Source: CAZHMN01 sp964533705
Lineage (GTDB): Bacteria > Electryoneota > B3-LCP
Reading direction: 5' to 3'
Length of the DNA stretch: 22,259 nucleotides
Assembly: GCA_964533705.1 (NCBI GenBank)
Contig: CAZHMN010000048.1
Span: forward strand, 1-22,259
Of the stretch, positions 10,459-18,953 are shown one piece after another. The notes under the pieces were generated by a model, which was given only the letters and a program-made list of their open reading frames with translations, made no database searches and was not told the origin of the DNA. The position numbers and the translations under genes are program-made. Every line of letters starts with the position of its first letter. The first letter of the stretch is position 1.

Positions 10459-11076
10459 ATGTCTTTTACAAAAGCCACTAACGTAACCTGGCATGAGGGT
10501 CACGTCGCCAGGGAAGAACGTGAAAAACTGCTGAATCAGAAGGGCTTGACGATTTGGTTGACCGGGCTTCCCTCATCGGGGAAGAGCACAACGGCTTTCA
10601 CGTTAGAACACGAACTGATGAAGAAAGGCCATCTGGCATACGTCCTGGACGGCGATAATGTCCGCCACGGTCTAAATAAAAACCTGGGCTTTTCAGCCGA
10701 AGATCGGGAGGAAAACATCCGCCGTATCGGCGAAGTCGCCAAGCTTTTCGCCGACGCCGCCCTGATCACCATCACGAGCTTTATTTCACCTTACCGCAGG
10801 GATCGCGATCTGGCCAGAAAAATTCACACCGATGCCGGATTGACTTTCATCGAAATCTTCGTAGATACACCAATCGAAATTTGTGAAGCTCGGGATCCAA
10901 AAGGGCTTTACCAGAAAGCACGCAAGGGTGAACTTAAGGGATTCACCGGAGTTGATGATCCCTATGAACCGCCTCTGAATCCGGAATTGACGATCCAGAC
11001 AGCAAAGAAGTCACCACAACAGTTAGCTGAAAACATTCTTCGATATTTAGTGGAGAAGCATCTTCTACCTCGATAA
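10459..11076 (+). CDS. cysC: Adenylylsulfate (APS) kinase
   Basis: CysC phosphorylates APS to PAPS with ATP in sulfate assimilation or sulfation pathways. The 205-residue protein matches the family length. It shows the P-loop GLPSSGKST (36-44), the DGDNVRHGLN segment (64-73) with the following LGFSAEDREENIRR motif, the FISPYR motif (108-113) with the family's conserved serine, and ARKGELKGFTGVDDPYEPP (154-172), typical of the APS site. I start it at the ATG at 10459, preceded by GGGAG with a 6-nt spacer. The frame stays open back to an ATG at 10387, but the extra 24 residues do not fit the family. No cysN, cysD or ATP-sulfurylase gene is in the window, so it stands alone and divergent to the transporter module. 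Confidence 0.96.
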   Translation: MSFTKATNVTWHEGHVAREEREKLLNQKGLTIWLTGLPSSGKSTTAFTLEHELMKKGHLAYVLDGDNVRHGLNKNLGFSAEDREENIRRIGEVAKLFADAALITITSFISPYRRDRDLARKIHTDAGLTFIEIFVDTPIEICEARDPKGLYQKARKGELKGFTGVDDPYEPPLNPELTIQTAKKSPQQLAENILRYLVEKHLLPR

Positions 11077-11405
11077 TCCTCAAAATCGAATCCCAAGGAA
11101 GATCTTCACATCGGCTTGTGGATTTTGACGTAAGGACCCGACAGGAATTCAAGATATCTTGAGTGCCGACCAAATCTAGAATTCTATATTGTGAAACCTC
11201 AAAGCTGATAAATACAATCCCCCAAAAAAATTTACGTGGATTACCGGAATTCTATTAAAGTTTTGGTAAAATATTTATCCAATTAATCCAAGAATTTAGT
11301 AAATTATAACCCGAGGATTACCTCAGAAAAACAACGGATTAATCCAAGCAAAGAATGAAATAAAACCTCTCTGCCATACCAAACGATATCACAGCGAGAA
11401 AAGTT
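11077..11405. other. Regulatory region upstream of the hydrogenase operon
   Basis: These 329 nt hold no credible gene. Just after cysC the sequence can fold: TCAAAATC (11080-11087) pairs with GATTTTGA (11121-11128), and the palindrome GAAGATCTTC (11098-11107) lies between them. Further on are the 14-bp perfect palindrome TCAAGATATCTTGA (11149-11162), a small hairpin GAGG-ATTA-CCTC (11313-11324), the palindrome GGATTAATCC (11336-11345), and an 11-nt direct repeat ATTAATCCAAG at 11282-11292 and 11338-11348. Candidate -10 elements (TAAAAT at 11267-11272, TATAAC at 11305-11310) lack convincing -35 partners. Hydrogenase expression is probably activator dependent. Confidence 0.4.
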
Positions 11406-12557
11406 ATGAAAGATTTACCTGATCTCTCCCCCGATCCGGTTATCTTACAGCGTGAGAATTTCCAGCAGCTTCTGGACGTTATTATAGCGAAGAAATATAA
11501 GATTGCAGGTCCGAAGATAAAGGACGGCGCCGTCATACTGGACGAAATTCTCAAAACTGAAGATTTACCCATCGGTTGGAGCGATTCACAAGAATCTGCA
11601 ACGTACCGACTCATCGAGCGGGGCGATCGAGCCCTCTTCAGATACGCACTCGGACCTCAATCGTGGAAGAAGTTCCTCTATCCCCCCGTCCAAAAACTCT
11701 ATGAGGCACATCGCACCCAAAATGGTTGGAAGATCTCTTCGACGAAAGAACCGAAATTAAAATTCGCCTTTTTGGGCGTGCGTCCCTGTGAAATCGAAGC
11801 GATCAACGCCCTCGACCGAGTCTTCAGGGAAGGGGAATATTCCGACCCTGGATACAGGAAAAGGCGCCAGAACACGCTGATCATTGCGGTCAACTGCGGC
11901 GTGGCTGGAGGCACCTGCTTCTGCGCCTCCATGGATACCGGCCCCAAGGCGAAATCCGGCTTTGACCTGGCCTTGACGGAGGTGCTCGAAAATGAAGAGC
12001 ACTACTTTGTCGTCGAGGTCGGGACAAAACTCGGTGCGGAGATTGTAAAAGAGATAGAACATACCCGCGCCGGTCAAGAACAATTGGACAAGGCACAATC
12101 CATTTCCGCAGCCGCATCAAATCAGATGGGCCGAGAGCTGGATACCAGCGATCTTCATGTGCTGCTCTCCCGCAGTAGTGAACATCCTCAATGGAAGGAC
12201 ATTGCTTCAAGGTGCCTAACCTGCGGTAACTGTACGATGGTATGCCCCACGTGCTTCTGTTCCACTGTGGAAGATTACACAGACCTGCAGGGAAAGGAAG
12301 CCGTCAGGGTACGGAGGTGGGATTCCTGTTTCACCATGGATTACTCCTACATCCACGGCGGCAGCGTTCGCTATTCAGCCGAAGCCCGATACCGGCAGTG
12401 GCTCACACATAAATTCGCCAATTGGCTGGAGCAGTTCGGCACCTTCGGCTGTGTGGGGTGTGGTCGTTGCATCACCTGGTGCCCGGCGGCGATTGACATT
12501 ACCGAAGAGATCAAAGCGATCGGAAAAAACCAGACATTCGAGAAGAAGACAGCCTAA
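11406..12557 (+). CDS. hydB: Group 3b [NiFe] hydrogenase (sulfhydrogenase) beta subunit, Fe-S protein
   Basis: This 383-residue protein is the electron-transfer subunit that links the hydrogenase module to the flavin subunit; related proteins are annotated sulfhydrogenase beta or anaerobic sulfite reductase A-like. Two [4Fe-4S] ferredoxin motifs are clear at the C-terminus. The first is C270-xx-C273-xx-C276-xxx-C280-P, followed closely by Cys283 and Cys285. The second is C349-xx-C352-xx-C355-xxx-C359-P. The N-terminal half has the conserved GVRPCEI segment (124-130) and further cysteines (164, 171, 173). It opens the operon beta, cNMP-protein, gamma, delta, alpha. The protein is soluble, with no signal peptide or membrane helix. 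The Shine-Dalgarno sequence before the ATG is weak. Confidence 0.92.
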   Translation: MKDLPDLSPDPVILQRENFQQLLDVIIAKKYKIAGPKIKDGAVILDEILKTEDLPIGWSDSQESATYRLIERGDRALFRYALGPQSWKKFLYPPVQKLYEAHRTQNGWKISSTKEPKLKFAFLGVRPCEIEAINALDRVFREGEYSDPGYRKRRQNTLIIAVNCGVAGGTCFCASMDTGPKAKSGFDLALTEVLENEEHYFVVEVGTKLGAEIVKEIEHTRAGQEQLDKAQSISAAASNQMGRELDTSDLHVLLSRSSEHPQWKDIASRCLTCGNCTMVCPTCFCSTVEDYTDLQGKEAVRVRRWDSCFTMDYSYIHGGSVRYSAEARYRQWLTHKFANWLEQFGTFGCVGCGRCITWCPAAIDITEEIKAIGKNQTFEKKTA

Positions 12558-12573
12558 TCAGAGGGGTGACAAG

Positions 12574-13035
12574 ATGAAAACCATCGAAAACATTTTAGCA
12601 GAACATCCTTTCTTCAAGGGACTCGAACCCAAATATCTCAAGATCGTAGTGGGATGCGCGTCGAACGTGGTCTTCGCCCCCGAGCAGATTATCTACCGGG
12701 AGGGCGATCCCGCCGACCGATTTTTCCTCATTCGAGAAGGCAAGATCGGGTTGGAGATCAACGTTCCCCACAAAGGACCGGTAACCCTTCAGACCATCAA
12801 CGAAGGCGAAATTCTGGGCTGGTCCTGGTTGATGCCGCCTTACAAATGGCGTTTTACTTCTCGAGTGTATGAACGAACACGGGCCATCGCTCTGGATGGC
12901 GCCTGCCTGCGCAAAAAGTGCGATGAAGATCACGCGCTGGGATATGAATTCTACAAGCGGTTCGCGGACATCATTGTCCAGCGTCTGCAGGCCACCAGAT
13001 TACAACTTCTCGACGTTTACGGGGTTCATTCTTGA
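12574..13035 (+). CDS. Cyclic nucleotide-binding-fold protein without DNA-binding domain
   Basis: The 153 residues form one cNMP-binding (CRP-type) beta-roll (about 8-110) plus C-terminal helices, and end before any helix-turn-helix could follow. The roll is recognised by HPFFKGLEPKYL (11-22), IIYREGDPADRFFLIREGKI (39-58) and the cassette GEILGWSWLM (78-87). In the cassette the Glu that contacts cyclic nucleotide ribose in CRP aligns with Trp83, while an Arg (Arg93) remains near the phosphate position. Cyclic nucleotide binding is therefore uncertain. I start at the ATG at 12574, preceded by GAGGGG with 7 nt spacing. It begins 16 nt after beta and ends 11 nt before gamma, so it is made together with the hydrogenase. 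A role as ligand-responsive or structural partner is inference. Confidence 0.88.
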   Translation: MKTIENILAEHPFFKGLEPKYLKIVVGCASNVVFAPEQIIYREGDPADRFFLIREGKIGLEINVPHKGPVTLQTINEGEILGWSWLMPPYKWRFTSRVYERTRAIALDGACLRKKCDEDHALGYEFYKRFADIIVQRLQATRLQLLDVYGVHS

Positions 13036-13046
13036 AAGGCAGGAAA

Positions 13047-13886
13047 ATGAATGCGCGAAGATCCGACCCAATGCTCCCCCAACCGTTCCGAGTTGCGCGG
13101 GTTCAGCGCGAAACGTTCGATACTTTCACCCTCAATCTCGAAGGGTTGAAGGATAACGGGGGATTTAAATTTGCTCCGGGTCAATTCAATATGCTATACG
13201 TCTTCGGTGTAGGCGAAGTCCCCATATCCATCAGCGGCGATCCCACGAACGGTGATATTCTGGTGCACACCACCCGCGTCGTGGGAACGGTCACAACCGC
13301 GATGGGAAAGCTGAAACAGGATGACATCATCGGCGTTCGCGGGCCTTACGGAACTCACTGGCCTGTTGAGGATGCCAGGGGCAAAGATGTGGTCATCGTG
13401 GCAGGCGGCATCGGATTAGCACCGCTACGGCCTGCGCTTTACTACTTATTAGAACACCGGGATAAATATAATAAGGTGGTCTTACTCTACGGCACAAGGA
13501 CGAAAGAAGACATCCTCTACCGACGCGAACTGGAACAATGGCGGGCGCGATTTGACCTCGAAGTCCACGTGACCGTTGATCGAGGCACGGGCAACTGGCG
13601 CGGCAACGTCGGCGTCGTCACGGCCTTAATCCCCAAGGCCCCCTTCGATCCCGAGAATGCCATAGCGCTGGTCTGCGGCCCGGAGATCATGATGCGTTTC
13701 ACCGTGCTGGAACTCCTCAAGCGGGGTTTACCTGAGGAAAAAATCTACCTCTCAATGGAACGCAACATGAAGTGCGGCATCGGACTCTGCGGGCACTGCC
13801 AGTTCGGACCCCATTTCACCTGTAAGGACGGCCCGGTGTTCCCTTATAATCGCATTAAGGATCTACTGGAAAAACGGGAGATCTAA
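13047..13886 (+). CDS. hydG: Group 3b hydrogenase gamma subunit, FAD/NAD(P)-binding
   Basis: This ferredoxin-NADP reductase-like subunit exchanges electrons between NAD(P)H and the hydrogenase. Visible parts are the FAD domain (about 10-110) with EVPISISG and VRGPYGTHWP, then the NAD(P) domain (about 112-230) with VAGGIGLAPLRP (118-129) and the LVCGPEIM motif. A C-terminal [2Fe-2S] cluster site CGIGLCGHC...C has cysteines 243, 248, 251 and 259. I use the ATG at 13047, preceded by AAAGG with 7 nt spacing. An in-frame TTG at 13032 overlaps the previous stop codon and would add five residues. Gamma ends one base before the delta start, so the two are tightly coupled. (hydG here is the Pyrococcus gamma-subunit name, not the [FeFe] maturase.). 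Confidence 0.93.
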   Translation: MNARRSDPMLPQPFRVARVQRETFDTFTLNLEGLKDNGGFKFAPGQFNMLYVFGVGEVPISISGDPTNGDILVHTTRVVGTVTTAMGKLKQDDIIGVRGPYGTHWPVEDARGKDVVIVAGGIGLAPLRPALYYLLEHRDKYNKVVLLYGTRTKEDILYRRELEQWRARFDLEVHVTVDRGTGNWRGNVGVVTALIPKAPFDPENAIALVCGPEIMMRFTVLELLKRGLPEEKIYLSMERNMKCGIGLCGHCQFGPHFTCKDGPVFPYNRIKDLLEKREI

Positions 13887-13887
13887 A

Positions 13888-14667
13888 ATGGACAAGCAAA
13901 GAAAACCGAAACTCGCCGTTTGGAAATTCGCTTCCTGCGACGGCTGCCAGTTGAGCCTGTTGGACTGTGAAGATGAACTGTTGGCCATCGCCGGTGAAAT
14001 AGAAATCGCCAATTTCCCTGAAGCTTCGCGAGCCATATCCAAGGGTCCGTACGACGTATCGCTGGTGGAAGGTTCCATCACGACGCCGCATGACATTGTA
14101 CGTATACAAAAGGTCCGCAAGCAATCGAAATTTCTGATCACCATCGGATCGTGTGCCACTGCCGGGGGGATTCAGGCGCTGCGGAACTACAAAAACGTCC
14201 AGGATTATACCGCTATCGTTTATGCTCATCCGGATTACATTGAAACGCTGGCCAAATCAACTCCCATTGCAGATCACGTTTTTGTGGACTTCGAATTGCG
14301 CGGCTGCCCGATTAACAAACATCAACTTCTGGAAACCATCAACGCTTTTCTAAACGGCAGAAAGCCGAACGTCCCCAAATACAGCGTGTGCCTGGAATGC
14401 AAGCAAAAGGGGAATGTCTGCGTGATGGTGGCGAAGGGGATACCCTGCATGGGACCGATCACACAGGTGGGATGCGGCGCTCTCTGTCCCGCATATCAGC
14501 GGGGATGTTATAGCTGTTTCGGGCCCAAGGAAACACCCAACACCATCTCGATGAGCGCCCGATTCGGTGAACTGGGAATGAAGACCGATGACATCATTCG
14601 TGCGTACCGCACATTTAACTCATACGCCGAACCGTTCCGGAAGGAGAGCGAAGCTTATGAAAGATAA
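13888..14667 (+). CDS. hydD: Group 3b hydrogenase delta (small) subunit
   Basis: This 259-residue small subunit carries the Fe-S chain next to the active site. The proximal cluster ligands are Cys17 and Cys20 (SCDGCQ), Cys89 (GSCA) and Cys140 (RGCP). Eight further cysteines (168, 171, 178, 187, 196, 200, 207, 210) fit two more clusters in the C-terminal half. There is no twin-arginine signal or membrane anchor, as expected for a cytoplasmic group 3 enzyme. GGAG lies shortly before the ATG. The 3' end overlaps the alpha start by 11 nt. Confidence 0.95.
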   Translation: MDKQRKPKLAVWKFASCDGCQLSLLDCEDELLAIAGEIEIANFPEASRAISKGPYDVSLVEGSITTPHDIVRIQKVRKQSKFLITIGSCATAGGIQALRNYKNVQDYTAIVYAHPDYIETLAKSTPIADHVFVDFELRGCPINKHQLLETINAFLNGRKPNVPKYSVCLECKQKGNVCVMVAKGIPCMGPITQVGCGALCPAYQRGCYSCFGPKETPNTISMSARFGELGMKTDDIIRAYRTFNSYAEPFRKESEAYER

Positions 14668-15979
14668 ATCAACCACTAAAAAGAAAAACGGTAAATCGAA
14701 GACTATCAAAGTTGACTACCTCGCCCGTGTGGAAGGCGAAGGCGCGTTCCACATTAAGATAAAAGATAACACAGTCATAGACGCCAAGCTGAAGATTTTT
14801 GAGCCACCCCGTTTCTTCGAAGCGTTCCTGCGGGGGCGCAACTACAGCGAAGCCCCGGATATAACCGCTCGTATCTGCGGCATTTGCCCCATAGCCTATC
14901 AGATGAGTTCCGTTCACGCCATGGAGAATGCCTTCGGTGTGAAGATTCATCCCCAGATCCGCGAACTGCGGCGGCTCTTCTATTGCGGGGAATGGATAGA
15001 AAGCCACGTCCTGCACATCTTCATGCTCCACGCCCCCGATTTTCTGGGTTATGAGGACGCCATTCGGATGGCTAAGGATCACGGCGATCTGGTGAAAATG
15101 GCGCTGGACCTGAAAAAACTGGGCAACGACATCGTTAGATTGCTTGGCGGCAGGGAAATTCATCCCGTCAGCGCCTGCGTGGGCGGCTTCTACAAAGTTC
15201 CCAGCAGGGAAGAACTGGAACCCCTCATAGATAGGCTGAAATGGGGCATTGACGCCTCGGTGAAAACGATTCGTTTCGTATCACAATTCTCCTTCCCCGA
15301 TCTGGAGAAGGATTATGAATTCGTAGCCCTCCGGCATCCCGACGAATATCCCTTATGTGAAGGCAGGCTGGTCTCCAATAAGGGGCTGGATATCGCCATT
15401 TCGGAATACGAGGATTACTTCGAGGAAGAGCACGTCAAACACTCCACCTCTCTTCACGCCGTCATCAAAGACCGAGGAGCCTACTTTGTCGGGCCGTTAG
15501 CTCGTTTCAACCTCAACTTCGACCGGCTGACCCCGCTGGCTCAGAAGGAAGCCAAAGCCGCCGGGTTTACGCCCATTTGTGGCAACTCCTTTAAAAGCAT
15601 CATCGCCCGGGCTGTGGAAACTCTCTACGCCTGTGAGGAATCATTGCGAATCATCCAGCAATATCAGCCGCCGCCGGAACCGAAGACTGAGGTTCATCCA
15701 CACGGAGCTACCGGTTACGGGTGTACTGAAGCGCCGCGCGGGATCCTGTACCACCGTTACACTATGGACGATACCGGCATTATCCGCAACGCCAGAATCA
15801 TCCCGCCGACGTCTCAGAATCAAAAGATCATCGAAAGCGATCTATTCGACTTCGCACAGAAGAACGTGGACTTACCAACGGACAAGATGACCTGGCAGTG
15901 CGAGCAGTTAATCCGCAATTACGATCCCTGCATTTCCTGCTCCTGCCACTTTCTAAAACTGAATATCGAAAGAGTCTGA
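14657..15979 (+). CDS. hydA: Group 3b [NiFe] hydrogenase alpha (large, catalytic) subunit
   Basis: This 440-residue subunit holds the Ni-Fe active site that oxidises H2 or evolves it. The N-terminal ligand motif is RICGIC with Cys74 and Cys77. The C-terminal motif is DPCISCSCH with Cys425 and Cys428. A nine-residue extension follows His431, the usual cleavage point for the maturation endopeptidase, whose gene is next. The RVEGEG motif near residue 24 is also typical. I start at the ATG at 14657, with AAGGAG 10 nt upstream; the frame is open upstream only because it overlaps delta. Subunit composition and gene order point to the NADP-linked group 3b, sometimes called sulfhydrogenase because some members reduce sulfur or polysulfide. 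That activity is not demonstrated here. Confidence 0.96.
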   Translation: MKDKSTTKKKNGKSKTIKVDYLARVEGEGAFHIKIKDNTVIDAKLKIFEPPRFFEAFLRGRNYSEAPDITARICGICPIAYQMSSVHAMENAFGVKIHPQIRELRRLFYCGEWIESHVLHIFMLHAPDFLGYEDAIRMAKDHGDLVKMALDLKKLGNDIVRLLGGREIHPVSACVGGFYKVPSREELEPLIDRLKWGIDASVKTIRFVSQFSFPDLEKDYEFVALRHPDEYPLCEGRLVSNKGLDIAISEYEDYFEEEHVKHSTSLHAVIKDRGAYFVGPLARFNLNFDRLTPLAQKEAKAAGFTPICGNSFKSIIARAVETLYACEESLRIIQQYQPPPEPKTEVHPHGATGYGCTEAPRGILYHRYTMDDTGIIRNARIIPPTSQNQKIIESDLFDFAQKNVDLPTDKMTWQCEQLIRNYDPCISCSCHFLKLNIERV

Positions 15980-16024
15980 AAAAGATAATAGACGTGTGAT
16001 AACATATAGTTAACGCGGGTTTGA

Positions 16025-16504
16025 GTGTATAATAAGAATAAGCTGGTTATCGGCATCGGAAACCCCTTCCGTGGCGATGACGGCGCAGGGCTGATCCTCG
16101 CGGCGATGCTCCGGGAGAGAGACCTTCCAGGTACGGTACTCATCGAAGCGAACGGCGATGTCTCAGGTCTGATGGACGCCTGGAAAGACGCCGCTGAGGT
16201 CATTTTGGTGGACGCGGTATTCTCGGGCGCGAAGGCCGGTACGATTTTTCGCTTCGATGCGTCCCACCACCCCCTGCCGAGGGAAACCTTCGCTTCTGTG
16301 TCAACTCATTCTTTCAGCCTTGCGGACTCGATAGAGCTGGCGCGAGCGTTGGATCAATTGCCTGCGAAGGTGATCGTTTATGGCATAGAAGGCAAAGATT
16401 TTTCCGCGCACACCGGACTCACGCCTGAAGTCGAACGAGCCACGAATGAAGCTCTCAAACGAATCCTTGCAGATGTTGGGGTTGCAGTGGTTTCAGAAAG
16501 TTGA
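16025..16504 (+). CDS. Hydrogenase maturation endopeptidase (peptidase M52 family)
   Basis: This nickel-dependent protease removes the C-terminal tail of the hydrogenase large subunit after metal insertion, here probably the nine residues after His431 of the alpha subunit. The 159-residue size fits. Motifs are IGIGNPFRGDDGAG (9-22), LVDAVFSG (61-68) and STHSFSL (93-99). Likely metal-binding residues are Asp19, Asp63 and His95. The start is a GTG at 16025 with only a loose Shine-Dalgarno match. It follows alpha by 45 nt. Confidence 0.92.
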   Translation: MYNKNKLVIGIGNPFRGDDGAGLILAAMLRERDLPGTVLIEANGDVSGLMDAWKDAAEVILVDAVFSGAKAGTIFRFDASHHPLPRETFASVSTHSFSLADSIELARALDQLPAKVIVYGIEGKDFSAHTGLTPEVERATNEALKRILADVGVAVVSES

Positions 16505-16622
16505 AATTCTACTCTTGATTTGCGGGAAGGCTGCCTAAAGTGCGGAATTATACATCATCATTACTGAAAATCCTCGAACCTATCAGATTTTGTCAGATGG
16601 CGTTGAAGTGAAAGGTTGAACA

Positions 16623-18950
16623 GTGTACGAAGCCGTCGGAAGATTGAATGAGGGGGGCGTTGATGGCGTGCAGCGCCTGAGGGCGGTCATTGGCGGCGCG
16701 GTCCAGGGGGTCGGATTCCGACCTTTCATCTACCGTCTGGCAAACGAGATCGGCCTCACTGGATGGGTGGAGAACTCACCTCAGGGCGTCTTTTTAGAGG
16801 TCGAGGGAAAGTTTTCGAATTTACGAGATTTCCTCATGAGGGTGCAACAGGAAAAACCGCCGCACGCCTTCATCCAGAGCCTGGAATACTCTTTCCTCGA
16901 TCCCCTGGGATATGACCGGTTCGAAATCCGGGCCAGCGGCGATTGCGGCGATAAGAGCGCTCTCATCCTTCCCGACATCGCCACGTGCAGCGCTTGTTTG
17001 GAGGAAATATTCGATCCCAACAATAGGCGCTATCTCTACCCCTTTACGAACTGTACCCACTGCGGCCCACGCTATACCATCATCGAGAAACTTCCCTACG
17101 ACCGCTCCAACACCACCCTGAGAAATTTCCAGATGTGCGACCACTGCAGGGAGGAATACGAGAATCCACTGGATCGTCGCTTCCACGCTCAGCCCAACGC
17201 CTGTCCCGAGTGTGGGCCCCATCTAGAGTTATGGGATAAAAGGGCTCAGTGCCTCGCCTCCCACCACGAGGCCCTGCTTGACGCGGCAGCCGCAATCCGC
17301 CGGGGCGAAATCGTCGCGGTCAAAGGCATCGGGGGATTTCACTTAGTCGTGGATGCCCGAAATGAAGCCGCTGTACAGCTCTTGCGTGAACGCAAACACC
17401 GGGAAGAAAAGCCCCTCGCCTTGATGTTTCCATCGCTCAGAATGGTCAAAGAGCATTGTGACGTTTCTCCTCAGGAGGAACGGTTGCTGCTTTCGCCCGA
17501 ATGCCCCATCGTATTGCTCCATCGAAGGAGTATGCTCAACGAAGCCGCCGCCATCGCCTCCAATGTTGCGCCGGCGAATCCCTGCCTGGGCGTCATGCTC
17601 CCCTACTCCCCACTCCACCACATTCTGATGCGAGAACTGGGCTTCCCCATTGTGGCCACCAGCGGCAATCTCTCAGATGAACCCATTTGCACCGATGAAA
17701 ACGACGCTCTGCAGAGGCTAAAGGGTATGGCAGACCTCTTTCTGGTACATGATCGTCCCATCGCCTTGCATTGTGATGATTCCGTGGTACGCATCATTCT
17801 GGGGAGGGAGCTGGTCATCCGGCGGGCGCGCGGTTACGCCCCTCTGCCGATACGGTTACGAACTCCAACCTATCCCGTATTGGCAGTCGGTGGGCATCTG
17901 AAGAACTCGGTAGCCGTTTCCGACGGATGCAATGTATTTATGAGCCAACACGTCGGCGATCTCGAAACGATGCAGGCTTACAACGCCTTTCTTCAAATCA
18001 TTGACAACCTGGAAAACCTGCGCGATTTCAGACCGAAAATCGTGGCCTGCGATCAGCACCCGGATTACCTCTCGACGCAATATGCTCGCAGAACGAACCT
18101 GCCCTGCGTTGAAGTTCAACACCATTACGCCCACATTCTGTCGTGCATGGCGGAGAATGAATTGGATGAACCGGTTCTGGGCGTCGCCTGGGACGGAACG
18201 GGCTACGGCAGCGACGGCACCATCTGGGGCGGAGAATTCTTAGAAATAGCGGATGGATCTTTTCAGAGGGTGGCTCATTTCCGCACTTTCCCATTGCCGG
18301 GTGGTGAAAAGGCTATAGAGGAACCGCGGAGATGCGCGCTGGGATTACTCTATGCGATTTACGGGGATAATCTCTTCGGTATGTCAAATTTGGAAACCAA
18401 ATCCGTTTTCTCCGACATGGAGTGGGCCACCGTGGCCAAGATGCTCGTTCGAAATCTCAATTGTCCGATCACATCCAGCGCCGGGCGTCTCTTCGACGCG
18501 CTGGCTTCTCTACTGGGAATCAGGCAGATCAATCATTTCGAAGGCCAGGCGGCCATGGAGCTGGAGTTCTTGACGGGCGGTGTTAAGATAGATGATTTTT
18601 ATCCCATCAAATTAGATGACAGCAAATCCGCCTTAATTATCAATTGGGAGCCGGCCTTCCACAAGATCATCGAAGAAATCGAACAGGGCGTCGCCTCTAA
18701 CCAGATCGCGGCTCGATTTCACAATACTCTGGTGCAAAGCATCGTTGACGTGGCTCATCGCGTCGGGATGGGAAAAGTGGTCCTCTCCGGCGGTTGCTTT
18801 CAGAACAAATACTTAACTGAGCGAACCGTAAAGCATCTGCAGCGGGAGGGCTTCCGCGTTTACTTTCACCAGCGCGTCCCCCCCAACGATGGAGGCATCG
18901 CTTTAGGGCAGATTGTGGCGGCGTCGCTGGTTTTAAATCGTAAAGAGTGA
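16623..18950 (+). CDS. hypF: Carbamoyltransferase HypF
   Basis: HypF moves the carbamoyl group of carbamoyl phosphate onto the C-terminal cysteine of HypE, the first step of cyanide-ligand synthesis for the Ni-Fe site. Domains in order are acylphosphatase (about 18-105, QGVGFRPF with Arg33), a double zinc finger with cysteine pairs 122/125, 144/147, 172/175 and 194/197, a YrdC-like domain (about 215-405, with KHREEKPLAL), and a Kae1-like carbamoyltransferase domain (about 415-775, with QHHYAHILSCMAEN and VLSGGCFQNKYL). The 775-residue length is normal. The start is a GTG preceded by AAAGG with a 7-nt spacer. A 118-nt gap precedes it, with no clear promoter or terminator. Confidence 0.97.
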   Translation: MYEAVGRLNEGGVDGVQRLRAVIGGAVQGVGFRPFIYRLANEIGLTGWVENSPQGVFLEVEGKFSNLRDFLMRVQQEKPPHAFIQSLEYSFLDPLGYDRFEIRASGDCGDKSALILPDIATCSACLEEIFDPNNRRYLYPFTNCTHCGPRYTIIEKLPYDRSNTTLRNFQMCDHCREEYENPLDRRFHAQPNACPECGPHLELWDKRAQCLASHHEALLDAAAAIRRGEIVAVKGIGGFHLVVDARNEAAVQLLRERKHREEKPLALMFPSLRMVKEHCDVSPQEERLLLSPECPIVLLHRRSMLNEAAAIASNVAPANPCLGVMLPYSPLHHILMRELGFPIVATSGNLSDEPICTDENDALQRLKGMADLFLVHDRPIALHCDDSVVRIILGRELVIRRARGYAPLPIRLRTPTYPVLAVGGHLKNSVAVSDGCNVFMSQHVGDLETMQAYNAFLQIIDNLENLRDFRPKIVACDQHPDYLSTQYARRTNLPCVEVQHHYAHILSCMAENELDEPVLGVAWDGTGYGSDGTIWGGEFLEIADGSFQRVAHFRTFPLPGGEKAIEEPRRCALGLLYAIYGDNLFGMSNLETKSVFSDMEWATVAKMLVRNLNCPITSSAGRLFDALASLLGIRQINHFEGQAAMELEFLTGGVKIDDFYPIKLDDSKSALIINWEPAFHKIIEEIEQGVASNQIAARFHNTLVQSIVDVAHRVGMGKVVLSGGCFQNKYLTERTVKHLQREGFRVYFHQRVPPNDGGIALGQIVAASLVLNRKE

Positions 18951-18953
18951 ACC

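Noticed and set aside
12451..12573. 41-codon N-terminal extension of the cNMP-fold protein
   Set aside because: It overlaps the 3' end of the beta subunit in another frame, and a good ribosome site precedes the ATG at 12574.
14588..14656. 23-codon extension of the hydrogenase alpha subunit into delta
   Set aside because: The sequence is delta coding sequence out of frame, and the ATG at 14657 has an AAGGAG upstream.
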